Of a stretch of 45,179 bases of DNA, positions 16,041 to 23,514 are shown one piece after another. The notes below the pieces were generated by a model. The model was given only the letters and a program-made list of their open reading frames with translations, was not told the origin of the DNA and did no database searches. How positions within the stretch are numbered: position 1 is the stretch's first letter; each line of letters begins with the position of its first letter. The stretch lies in the NCBI GenBank assembly GCA_034437515.1, contig DAOTTX010000018.1:1-45179 (forward strand), given 5' to 3'. This stretch comes from DAOTTX01 sp034437515 (GTDB lineage: Bacteria > Chloroflexota > Anaerolineae > Aggregatilineales > Phototrophicaceae). The translations under genes were made by a program, and so were the position numbers.

Positions 16041-16380
16041 CATACTCGTTCAGGTCAGTTTTGCCTCGACGTTTCTAAAGGCGCTTAAGAAGCTGAAGAA
16101 GCGATACCCGCAAATCAGAAAAGACCTGGAACCACTTATCGAATAACTGGAAAGTGGCGCGACTCCAGGTGACCAGGTGCCGGGTGTGGGATTTACAGTC
16201 TACAAAGCACGCTTGCCTAACCGAGATGCCCAACGCGGAAAATCCGGCGGCTATCGTGTGATCTATTTTGTGAAAACTTCCGAGCGTGTTGTTCTGATCG
16301 AAATGTACTCAAAATCAGATCAAGACCTCATCAGTAATGACGAGATTGTAGCGATTATCAATGAGATCGACACTGAGTAA
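16033..16380 (+). pseudogene. RelE/ParE-like toxin gene interrupted by an in-frame stop
   Basis: ATG 16033 overlaps the antitoxin gene. The frame reads QVSFASTFLKALKKLKKRYPQIRKDLEPLIE, then TAA at 16144-16146, and continues in the same frame with LESGATPGDQVPGVGFTVYKARLPN..., KSGGYRVIYFV, VVLIEMYSKSDQ and INEID to TAA 16378-16380. Rejoined, the 115-residue product is a complete RelE/ParE fold (K/R-rich N-terminal helix, YRVIYFV strand, IYSKSD-type strand). A single change CAA to TAA explains the break (LIEQLESG expected). The C-terminal 67 residues could restart at GTG 16177. The toxin is probably inactive, or the base is a sequencing error. Confidence 0.82.
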
Positions 16381-16399
16381 GTTCATGGCATGTTTCTCT

Positions 16400-16429
16400 G
16401 ATAATTACTTGAGATGTGCGTATCTCAAG
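16400..16429 (+). promoter_or_regulatory. -10 element and adjacent perfect inverted repeat upstream of the second TIR gene
   Basis: GATAAT (16400-16405) is followed by CTTGAGAT-GTGCGT-ATCTCAAG (16408-16429), an exact 8-bp inverted repeat lying over the expected transcription start. It fits a repressor operator. There is no T-run, so it is not a good terminator for the toxin gene. Confidence 0.45.
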
Positions 16430-16461
16430 ATGAAAGCGGCTAACCGAGGACGGTTGCTCCA

Positions 16462-17325
16462 ATGAGTTATATTTTCATCAGCCACAGCACCGGCGATAAC
16501 GACTTCACACGCCGGCTGGCGAAAGACCTCAATGACGCCGGGTTAGAAACGTGGATCGATCTCGACAGCATCGAATCCGGTGAACGCTGGTTGCTGGCGA
16601 TCCAAAAAGCAATTGAAGGTTGTGGCGCGAGTGTGGTCGTGATGTCGCGTGCCGCCCGTGATTCTGAGTGGGTCGAACGTGAGGCGCTGCTGGCGATGGA
16701 TCTCAAGAAGCCGATCCACACCGCACTGGTCGAAGACATCCCGCTGCCGCTGCACCTGATTAACCGGCAGTATACCGACTTTCGCGGGGATTACGATGCC
16801 GCCGTCGAAGCACTGACCGGGGCATTGTGGGCGCTGGATCGCTCCGCTGCACCGCGCCGCCTACCACGCCGGTTAGCACCAGAACCCAACCGTGAAAACT
16901 TCTTCGAGTACGTGGCGCAGCTCCCCGGCGGTGTCGATAATTCGCTGATCTCACAGGACTTATACCAGTGGGCGGCACACTGCGCCGACGCGGTCGAGTT
17001 CGGCGGCAAGGTGACACCGGGCTTTCATGTGCGGGTACACATCGGCGGTGATGACCTGACGGTCTTTTCGGTGTGGGCGTACCCGCGTCAACCCGCTGCG
17101 CAGGTACAATTTCAATATCTGATGGACTACGCCCCTTACGACAATCGACGGTTGCGCCGCTCCACTTTGAAATCACTGAACCGGTTGCTGGTCGATGCGC
17201 TGGTCGATGAAAAGGCAGACCGCCGCCCGACACTCCCGCTGACGCAAGCGTTGGATACCGCCGAAAAACTGGAACTGTTCAAGCAAGTCATGGCGGAGAT
17301 TATCGACAATCTGCGCAGTGTTTAG
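16462..17325 (+). CDS. TIR-domain protein with an unassigned C-terminal domain
   Basis: 287 residues. The TIR domain (1-130) begins YIFISHSTGDNDFTRRLAKDL and has the complete active-site motif SEWVERE, with W70 and catalytic-position E74. It is therefore a likely NAD-cleaving TIR. Residues 145-285 (ENFFEYVAQLPGGVDNSLISQDLYQW..., GFHVRVHIGGDDLTVFSVW) form a separate mixed alpha/beta domain with no family recognised; it may be the sensing part. No membrane segment, so cytoplasmic. GAGGA lies about 12 nt upstream. It ends in a 4-base convergent overlap with the acetyltransferase gene. Confidence 0.9.
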   Translation: MSYIFISHSTGDNDFTRRLAKDLNDAGLETWIDLDSIESGERWLLAIQKAIEGCGASVVVMSRAARDSEWVEREALLAMDLKKPIHTALVEDIPLPLHLINRQYTDFRGDYDAAVEALTGALWALDRSAAPRRLPRRLAPEPNRENFFEYVAQLPGGVDNSLISQDLYQWAAHCADAVEFGGKVTPGFHVRVHIGGDDLTVFSVWAYPRQPAAQVQFQYLMDYAPYDNRRLRRSTLKSLNRLLVDALVDEKADRRPTLPLTQALDTAEKLELFKQVMAEIIDNLRSV

Positions 17326-18128
17326 GGGTCGAGTAGGTACATCTTCTTCTTGCTGTAGACGCGCATCCCCAACCGCTCATAGACGGGCTGCCCCATCTGG
17401 GAAGCGTCAAGTGTGCCGACCACATACCCTAGCGACCGCGCATCCAGATAGGGCCTCAGCGTGATGGCTCCGCCGATGCCCCGCCGCCGTGCTTCCGGCA
17501 GCGTACACACACTGTAAATCCCCGCCACGCCCACCGCCAGCAACAGTGTTGAACACGCGACCGGCTTATCACGCAGATACCCCACGTAATGCCGCAGGTG
17601 ACCGTCGTACCCGTGCCGGTGGTAGGTTTCGTAAAACGTGCGGTTAATCACAGCGGGGAAGCCTTCCGTCGTGCCGCTGACCTGCACGGCCTGCTCTAGC
17701 ATTCGGTCGTCGGTGACGCGCTCAACACGGAAATTTGATGGTGTGGGGTTATCGGTATTGAGCGCCGCCAATTCGACCGCCATGCCGGTGTTTTGTTCCA
17801 GACGAAAGCCGTACCGCTCCAACCGTTGACCGAGATCGGCGGGCTGTGGGTTGTGCTCCACCCACCACATCATCGCCGACCTTTGATCGCGGTAGGCTTG
17901 TATCAGTTTTTCGATTTCGATGTCGGCGGTCGCCTCGGTCAGATGAGCGTACATCACCGCGTTGAAGAACGGATTATCAATCGTCGGGGTGCTCAGGCGC
18001 AGCAGATTGGGTGTTTCGATGATCTGCGTCCCCGGCAGCGCACCGAACAGACGCGCATAGGCGTAGACGTTGTGCTCAAGCGCACGGATCATCGCCGGGG
18101 GTGAGGTGTCGCGGAGAATATCGGTCAT
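17322..18128 (-). CDS. GNAT-family N-acetyltransferase
   Basis: 268 residues in two halves. The N-terminal half (1-125) is a degenerate GNAT-like region. The C-terminal half holds the acetyl-CoA site: IYSVCTLPEARRRGIGGAIT (motif A, R/Q-x-x-G-x-A/I) and the motif B helix ASQMGQPVYERLGMRVYSK. It should transfer an acetyl group from acetyl-CoA to an unknown amine. No strong Shine-Dalgarno precedes ATG 18126-18128. A perfect inverted repeat lies 12-32 nt upstream. Convergent with the TIR gene (4-base overlap). Confidence 0.88.
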   Translation of the reverse strand: MTDILRDTSPPAMIRALEHNVYAYARLFGALPGTQIIETPNLLRLSTPTIDNPFFNAVMYAHLTEATADIEIEKLIQAYRDQRSAMMWWVEHNPQPADLGQRLERYGFRLEQNTGMAVELAALNTDNPTPSNFRVERVTDDRMLEQAVQVSGTTEGFPAVINRTFYETYHRHGYDGHLRHYVGYLRDKPVACSTLLLAVGVAGIYSVCTLPEARRRGIGGAITLRPYLDARSLGYVVGTLDASQMGQPVYERLGMRVYSKKKMYLLDP

Positions 18129-18140
18129 CGTCGGTCAAAT

Positions 18141-18160
18141 GTGCATGGATAAACATGCAC
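18141..18160 (-). promoter_or_regulatory. Perfect 7-bp inverted repeat just upstream of the GNAT gene
   Basis: GTGCATG-gataaa-CATGCAC, arms 18141-18147 and 18154-18160, ends 12 nt before the start codon. It could be an operator or a leader hairpin that controls translation. No T-run follows on either strand. Confidence 0.5.
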
Positions 18161-18162
18161 CA

Positions 18163-18276
18163 TCATTGCACTTTACCGATGGTATCAAGCTGCGGCGCGG
18201 ACTTTAAAACTTGGGTGACGCGCTTACGTCCGAGTTTGCTGCGGCGTTGGTATCGCATAACATTGGCATCAGGCAT
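18163..18276 (-). CDS. Possible 37-residue basic peptide
   Basis: ATG 18274-18276 to TGA 18163-18165 encodes MPDANVMRYQRRSKLGRKRV and 17 further residues ending DTIGKVQ. It is arginine/lysine-rich and codon use resembles the neighbours, but there is no clear ribosome binding site and no family. It lies in the 327-bp gap 18129-18455, which otherwise holds only the two inverted repeats described separately. Confidence 0.25.
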   Translation of the reverse strand: MPDANVMRYQRRSKLGRKRVTQVLKSAPQLDTIGKVQ

Positions 18277-18403
18277 ATCAAAGGTGATTCTGATTGACAG
18301 GGTTGAGTAATCACTCACAGGTTAAGTTTCGCAGGTACAGTTTATCACAGAAAAGCGACCTATCCAGCGCCTCGCCAAATCACGGATAATACGCCGGTGT
18401 AGA

Positions 18404-18423
18404 ATGCGCTATAATAAGCGCAT
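18404..18423 (+). promoter_or_regulatory. -10 element centred in a perfect inverted repeat
   Basis: TATAAT (18410-18415) sits within ATGCGCT-ATAATA-AGCGCAT (arms 18404-18410 and 18417-18423). The -35 is poor. A repressor bound here would block the promoter of the gene at 18456 directly. Confidence 0.5.
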
Positions 18424-18455
18424 CACACACGACAGCAGATAAAGGCGAGACTTTC

Positions 18456-18701
18456 ATGCGGCAGTTGATCGGATTTATCGCCGGGGTGTTGGCAGGCACC
18501 GCTTACTGGTTCTGGAACAAACGGGTGCATCCTGAAACGCTGGAAAAGTGGCGGCAAGCTTACGAGAACGAGCAGCAGCGTGCCGCCCGTCTGGAAAAGC
18601 TCAACGCCATGCTGGATGAACGCGACAAAAAGAAGCCCGATGATACAATCGTTCAGCAGGCTGTGCGGCATGGTCGCCAACAGGACGACACCACCGGCTA
18701 A
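18456..18701 (+). CDS. Small single-pass membrane protein with coiled coil
   Basis: 81 residues. One N-terminal membrane helix (about 4-20, LIGFIAGVLAGTAYWFW) is followed by a basic stop-transfer NKRVHPE. A charged helix (28-60, TLEKWRQAYENEQQRAARLE...) probably forms a coiled coil. The tail is hydrophilic. AAGGCGAG lies before the ATG. Resembles small YtxH-like envelope proteins in layout only; function unknown. Confidence 0.75.
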   Translation: MRQLIGFIAGVLAGTAYWFWNKRVHPETLEKWRQAYENEQQRAARLEKLNAMLDERDKKKPDDTIVQQAVRHGRQQDDTTG

Positions 18702-18762
18702 CTCATCGTTCGCTTATCCCGCCCGGCTTATTCTCCCTCAATACCTTAACCAACGGTGAGCA

Positions 18763-18782
18763 ACTTGTAAAAACTTGTAAAA
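18763..18782. repeat. Tandem direct repeat ACTTGTAAAA, two adjacent copies
   Basis: Copies at 18763-18772 and 18773-18782 abut, giving a 10-bp period. They lie 17 bp upstream of the -35 of the next promoter, a suitable place for an activator binding to one face of DNA. Confidence 0.55.
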
Positions 18783-18798
18783 TAGGACGCATGAGCTA

Positions 18799-18827
18799 TT
18801 GGTTAGCCTTCTATTTCATCGTATATT
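18799..18827 (+). promoter_or_regulatory. Promoter of the FG-GAP protein gene
   Basis: TTGGTT (18799-18804), 17-bp spacer, TATATT (18822-18827), 33 nt before ATG 18861. Confidence 0.6.
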
Positions 18828-18860
18828 AAATGTAACAAATATGATACAAGAGGCTAACAT

Positions 18861-21170
18861 ATGTCTATCACCCGGCTGCTCTCCCTTCTGTTCGTGATCG
18901 TGTTGACGACCGTCGTTAATGCCAATGAACAGTTCGTCAACAATACGGAATTAATCGCCAACGACGGCGCACCCGATGATCGCTTTGGTGTCGTCACCGC
19001 GACAACGGGTAGCCGTGTGGTGGTCAGTGCGCCCGATGCCAACGGCGAGGGTGCGGTTTATGTTTACGAATTACAGAGTACCTGGCAGCAAACCGCTAAA
19101 CTCACCGCCAGCGACGGCACCGCCGGTGACCAGTTCGGTCATGATGTGGATATTGACGGTGATGTCATCGTGGTCGGTGCGGTTGGGCAGGCCAACGACA
19201 CAGGCGCGATTTACATCTACACCTGGGATGGCATGACCTGGGTCGAAACCAAGCGCACCAAACCCGGCGGCGGCGTACCCGGTGAACGCTTCGGTGACTC
19301 GGTCAACATCCAGCAAGATACGATTCTGGTCGGGATACCCACCATTCAGCGTGTGCAGATTTACCGTAATTACTTTGGCGAAGGCTGGCAACCGGATAAC
19401 TTCATCCAGCCGACCGAACCCGCCGACGGCTTTGGCAACTCGGTTGATTTCGACGGCAATCGGGTGATCGTCGGTGCGCCGTTCGATGACACTACCGTCA
19501 CCGATGGTGGGGCGGTCTTCGTCTTTGCACTCAGTGGCTCATTGCCGACTCAAATCGCCCGGTTGACCGCCGCTGATGCCGCACCTGACGACCCGAACGT
19601 CGGCCCACAGTTGGGTACGGCGGTCGCTATCTCCGGGGATCGTGTGCTGGCAAGCGCACCTTATCAGGCCGGGGGCGGTGCGGCCTATATCTTCCGGCAG
19701 CGCGGCGGCACCTGGTCGCAGACGCACCTCCCGGCGACTAACGACTCCCCACAGGATCAGTACGGTTATTCACTGACCATCGCGGGGGAGGTGTTGCTGG
19801 TCGGTGCGCCCGGTACGAATAATGCTGCTGGCGCGGTCTATGTCTATCGTCAGAATGATGGTGTTTGGATCGCTGCTGAAACGTTGACCCTCTTGAATCC
19901 AACGGCGGGTGATCGCCTCGGCGCGAGTGTCGCCGCCCGGCTGACGACCATCATCGCCGGTGCGCCCGGTGTGGCTGCGGAGACGGGCGCGGCCTACACG
20001 TTCAAGAACAATCGTGTGCCGATGCCTGTCATCGACAGCTATACGACCCCTTACAACACCATGTTAAGCGTCGCCGCGCCCGGCGTGCTGGAAAACGACA
20101 CCGACCCCGACGGTGACGACCTGACCGCCGTCCCCGCCAGCGGCGACACCCAGCGCGGCGGCTTATACACGCTGCAAGCAGATGGCGCGTTCACTTACCA
20201 ACCGCCGACCGATTACAGTGGCGCGGATAGCTTCATCTACACCGCAACGGACGACTTCGGCCTTAGCGCCCAACAGACCGTGCTGCTTTCCATTGGGGAG
20301 ACTCAAACGCGCCTGTTCCCCACGGATGGACAGACGCTAGACACGCGCATCACCCGGTTGGCCTGGGCACCGGTCATCGGGCAATCGTGGTATCACGTCG
20401 TGCTGGTCAACACCGCCGGGACGGTCGTGCTTGACCGCTGGGTGGAAGCGGCGCAGGCTTGCACGGTTGAGTCATGTATTACGCCGATCAACGGGTTGAC
20501 CAACGGCGTCTATGATTGGTGGCTGGCATCTTACAGTGACGGTACTGGAGTCAGCAACTACACCATGACCTCATTCAGCCTCAACGCCCCGTCACCCGCC
20601 GCACCGGAGAACATCACCGTTGCTCCAAACCAGGGCCGCCCCACGCTGACCTGGACGGACTCTCCGGCGGCGCTGTGGTATCAGTTGTACATCTACGGTG
20701 GGGAGCAAACCTTTGACCGGTGGTACTTCATCGAGGATGTGTGCGCGGAAGGCACTTGCACGGTCGAACCCGCCATCGACTGGCCTGCTGGTACTTACGC
20801 CGTGTGGATGCGTAGTTGGGGGCCGGGGGGCTTCAGTGCGGATTGGAACCAGGGGCCGGATCTCGTGCTGGCGGATACCCCCGCCGCCGCACCGTCCGCG
20901 CTGGCGTTTGCGAGTGCGGACAGCATCACCTGGACGGCAGGCGCGAACAGCACCTGGTATCAACTGACCATCAGCCCGACGGATGACACCTGGACGTGGG
21001 ACATGGGCTGGTTCCCCGCTGCTGACCTCGGCTGTGTGGCACCTGCTGCGACCTGCACCTACACCAACGCCGACCTGACACAACTCCCCGCCGGGGATTA
21101 TACGCTGGCGGCACGCGCCTGGGGGCCGGGCGGCCTGAGCGCCTTTGCCGAGGTCACAGCAACACCGTAA
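18861..21170 (+). CDS. Secreted FG-GAP beta-propeller protein with cadherin-like and repeated C-terminal domains
   Basis: 769 residues. A signal peptide (1-21) precedes about seven FG-GAP blades up to residue 390. The repeat text is DQFGHDVDIDGDVIVVGA, then VYVY or IYIY, as in integrin-alpha-type propellers, with calcium-binding-like DxDGD loops. A tandem cadherin-like domain follows (about 395-475, GVLENDTDPDGDDLTAVP, FTYQPPTDYSGADSF). After it come three copies of a roughly 90-residue module with the pattern LAWAPVIGQSWYHVVLVNTA...CTV...GVYDWWLASYS. It is probably a cell-surface or secreted adhesion protein. AAGAGG precedes the ATG. The end is convergent with the VanW gene (3 nt). Confidence 0.9.
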   Translation: MSITRLLSLLFVIVLTTVVNANEQFVNNTELIANDGAPDDRFGVVTATTGSRVVVSAPDANGEGAVYVYELQSTWQQTAKLTASDGTAGDQFGHDVDIDGDVIVVGAVGQANDTGAIYIYTWDGMTWVETKRTKPGGGVPGERFGDSVNIQQDTILVGIPTIQRVQIYRNYFGEGWQPDNFIQPTEPADGFGNSVDFDGNRVIVGAPFDDTTVTDGGAVFVFALSGSLPTQIARLTAADAAPDDPNVGPQLGTAVAISGDRVLASAPYQAGGGAAYIFRQRGGTWSQTHLPATNDSPQDQYGYSLTIAGEVLLVGAPGTNNAAGAVYVYRQNDGVWIAAETLTLLNPTAGDRLGASVAARLTTIIAGAPGVAAETGAAYTFKNNRVPMPVIDSYTTPYNTMLSVAAPGVLENDTDPDGDDLTAVPASGDTQRGGLYTLQADGAFTYQPPTDYSGADSFIYTATDDFGLSAQQTVLLSIGETQTRLFPTDGQTLDTRITRLAWAPVIGQSWYHVVLVNTAGTVVLDRWVEAAQACTVESCITPINGLTNGVYDWWLASYSDGTGVSNYTMTSFSLNAPSPAAPENITVAPNQGRPTLTWTDSPAALWYQLYIYGGEQTFDRWYFIEDVCAEGTCTVEPAIDWPAGTYAVWMRSWGPGGFSADWNQGPDLVLADTPAAAPSALAFASADSITWTAGANSTWYQLTISPTDDTWTWDMGWFPAADLGCVAPAATCTYTNADLTQLPAGDYTLAARAWGPGGLSAFAEVTATP

Positions 21171-21173
21171 CCA

Positions 21174-23090
21174 CTAACCGCCCGACGCAAGACGCGAGTC
21201 GTTGGGATTGACCTGGAACACGGCCTGCCAGGGCAAATAATGCGTGAAGATGTTATCTTCGCTGATCTGGTTGCCCTGCATGTCATAGATCACACGGCGC
21301 ACGTTGACGTCGGCACCGTCAGCGGCATAATCCACCTGGATGACCTCACCGGGTTGCAGGTCGCCGTTCGGCTCGTATTTGAGCGGCGGCGCTGGTTCGA
21401 CGTTGCGCACGGTCGGCGCTTCGATCTCCACCACCCGGCCTGGATTGGTGCTATAGAACCGGAACTGCAAGACACTTTCCGCCGGGTAGATCGCGGTTTC
21501 GATCAACAGGTGATAGGGTGTGTCGTTCTGGAAGCGAAAATCGCGTTCCGGCGTCCAGATGGCAGCGTCAAGACCGGGCGGGGCACCATTGAGTTCGTAA
21601 TAGCCGACGCGGTAGGCGTGCGAGTTGCGCTCGATAATGGTAAAGCCACCCTGGAAGGCCGCCCGAAACACGGTCGTGCTTACCTGACAGATGCCGCCGC
21701 CGATGCCGCCAACCGTGCGCCCACCGACGATTACCTTGCCTTCGACAAAGCCCGTTTCCGCGCTGAGTTCGCCCAGATGATAGTTAAACGAAAATTCCTC
21801 GCCGGGGCCGATGATAATGCCATCGAAACGCGAGGCTCCCTGCGCGATGTTGTGGCGGCGGTTGTCCTCGGAACCGGTGTAGTAAGTCGTGGCCTCCGTG
21901 ACCAACTGCGTGATGCCGAGTTCGGCGGCGGTGACCCCGCTGTGATAACGCGGCTGCGTGTAATCAAAGGCGATGGGCACGGTGCGGTCACCCGTGCGGA
22001 AGACGGCCTGCTCCAGCCGTTGCAACGTCGCATCCACGTTCATGCGCCGCCCGTCGAGTGAGGGTTGCACAACCTGTAACTCACCGTTGAACTCATCGAA
22101 GTGGAAGCGTCCATCACTGGGATACGTGACCAGACCGGGCGCGAGTGCCTCTAACGACGCCCGGAAAGGCGTAAAGTCTACGCCGATGTCGTAGCTGGTA
22201 GTGCCGTCGGCGTTCTCGGTCAAATCGACGGTCAGCAGCGCGTCGATCTGTTCGACGCCGATCTCCCAGGGGCCGAACTGCGCCCCTGTCAGCGGATCAT
22301 CGGCGACCAGTTGCAGCGACCCGGAAAGCGCGGCGTTACGCAGCACCGCGACTTCTTCCGCGTTGGTGACGGTGGTCGGCGGTGCCAGCGTCTCGATCAC
22401 CAGCGGAATCGTTGCGCCGCCGTCAAGTTCGAGGATGGCGCGGTTGAGTTCAGTCAGTGTGGCCTCGACATCTAACCGGCGACCGGCAGCGCCCATGATG
22501 ACCTCGCCGTCGGCGTCTACCTGCGCGTTGTACGCGGTCGGTTGCTGGTCGATACGTTGCGCCAGTTCGGTCAGGTAAGCGCGGGCGGTGTTCTGTTCAT
22601 ACCGGACGATCGGCGCGATGGTCTCCCCGTTGAACCAGATCAACGCCTGATCAAGCAAGCCCTGAGGTGTGCCTGCGTCGTCGGTCAGCGCGAAGGCTTG
22701 CCCGACCGTCGCTTCAACGTCGAAGCTGATACCCAGTTCGCCGGCGGTGCGTTGCAAGGCGGCGCTGTCCTGTGCAAACAGCGCATCGAGTTCTGGCGAC
22801 GGCGGATAGGCAAACATGAACACGGCCTCATCATCGAAGGTAAAGCGATGCACAACGGTATTCACGGCCTCCTCATAGGACATCCCGCTTACATCCGCGC
22901 CGTAGATGTTGACGCCGGGGGTAATCTTCCCTTCGTAAGTGCTGTGGAAAACACCTGCCAGCAGCACTAGCGCCAGCAGTAGCAAGATCACGCCGACGAT
23001 GAACAGCATCGGCAGCCGGATCAACCAGGGATTCGGTTGGCGCGGGCGCGGGCTGAGATAAGCGCGATCCTCTGCGGGATAGGTTGTCAT
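21174..23090 (-). CDS. VanW-family peptidoglycan-binding membrane protein
   Basis: 638 residues. One N-terminal membrane helix (about 25-47, LPMLFIVGVILLLLALVLLA) precedes two peptidoglycan-binding-4-like domains (from GVNIYGADVSGMSYEEAV; 80-380). The VanW domain follows (about 395-530), with NIAQGASRFDGIIIGPGEEF, TVGGIGGGICQVSTTVFRAA and NSHAYRVGYY. A C-terminal G5-like part contains GDLQPGEVIQVDYAADGADV. The family is tied to the cell wall; only some members are linked to vancomycin resistance, so no resistance is implied. It is translated right after the small gene at 23094 (TAGCCGATG). Confidence 0.92.
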   Translation of the reverse strand: MTTYPAEDRAYLSPRPRQPNPWLIRLPMLFIVGVILLLLALVLLAGVFHSTYEGKITPGVNIYGADVSGMSYEEAVNTVVHRFTFDDEAVFMFAYPPSPELDALFAQDSAALQRTAGELGISFDVEATVGQAFALTDDAGTPQGLLDQALIWFNGETIAPIVRYEQNTARAYLTELAQRIDQQPTAYNAQVDADGEVIMGAAGRRLDVEATLTELNRAILELDGGATIPLVIETLAPPTTVTNAEEVAVLRNAALSGSLQLVADDPLTGAQFGPWEIGVEQIDALLTVDLTENADGTTSYDIGVDFTPFRASLEALAPGLVTYPSDGRFHFDEFNGELQVVQPSLDGRRMNVDATLQRLEQAVFRTGDRTVPIAFDYTQPRYHSGVTAAELGITQLVTEATTYYTGSEDNRRHNIAQGASRFDGIIIGPGEEFSFNYHLGELSAETGFVEGKVIVGGRTVGGIGGGICQVSTTVFRAAFQGGFTIIERNSHAYRVGYYELNGAPPGLDAAIWTPERDFRFQNDTPYHLLIETAIYPAESVLQFRFYSTNPGRVVEIEAPTVRNVEPAPPLKYEPNGDLQPGEVIQVDYAADGADVNVRRVIYDMQGNQISEDNIFTHYLPWQAVFQVNPNDSRLASGG

Positions 23091-23093
23091 CGG

Positions 23094-23372
23094 CTAGCCG
23101 CCTGATTCATAACGTTGGACGATTGTTTCCGCTTTGGTGTATTCGTCAGACCCCGCCTCAGCAGAATCCAACGTGTTTAACGCTTCCAGATATTGATCCA
23201 TCGTGATCTGGTCACCGCTTTCTTTTTCCACTTTGAGCTTTTCGGATTCTAACCACGTCATCTCCTCGTCGGAGAGTGCGCCGTGTTCTTCCACCGCTGC
23301 GTTGATTTCCTCGTTGGAGAGCGTGCCTTTTTCCGCAAGCATCGCTTTTAGTTTATCGAATGTCGCTGACAT
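23094..23372 (-). CDS. Small acidic protein, 92 residues
   Basis: Starts at ATG 23370-23372 (MSATFDKLKAMLAEK), where GAGG lies 7 nt upstream; a longer frame to 23432 would run through the promoter. It is acidic, almost all helical, and shows an internal repeat GTLSNEEINAAVEEHG / GALSDEEMTWLESEKL. No family is recognised. It is the first gene of a two-gene unit with the VanW-family protein, so a role in the envelope is possible (inference). Confidence 0.75.
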   Translation of the reverse strand: MSATFDKLKAMLAEKGTLSNEEINAAVEEHGALSDEEMTWLESEKLKVEKESGDQITMDQYLEALNTLDSAEAGSDEYTKAETIVQRYESGG

Positions 23373-23405
23373 GACTTGCCTCAATTTGGTTCTTTGACTT
23401 TGCTT

Positions 23406-23414
23406 ATTATAGCA
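23406..23414 (-). promoter_or_regulatory. Extended -10 promoter for the small acidic protein/VanW unit
   Basis: The minus strand reads TGC-TATAAT (TATAAT at 23406-23411), an extended -10. A -35 of TTTTGG with a 17-bp spacer is possible but not needed for an extended -10. Confidence 0.65.
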
Positions 23415-23514
23415 AGTTTTGAAGAGTGCCAAAACCAGAGATTGTGCTGGCTTTGCGACAAAGTCGATTTAGGGCTACTATAACATTCAAATTGCACGGA
23501 ACAGGGGAACGACT

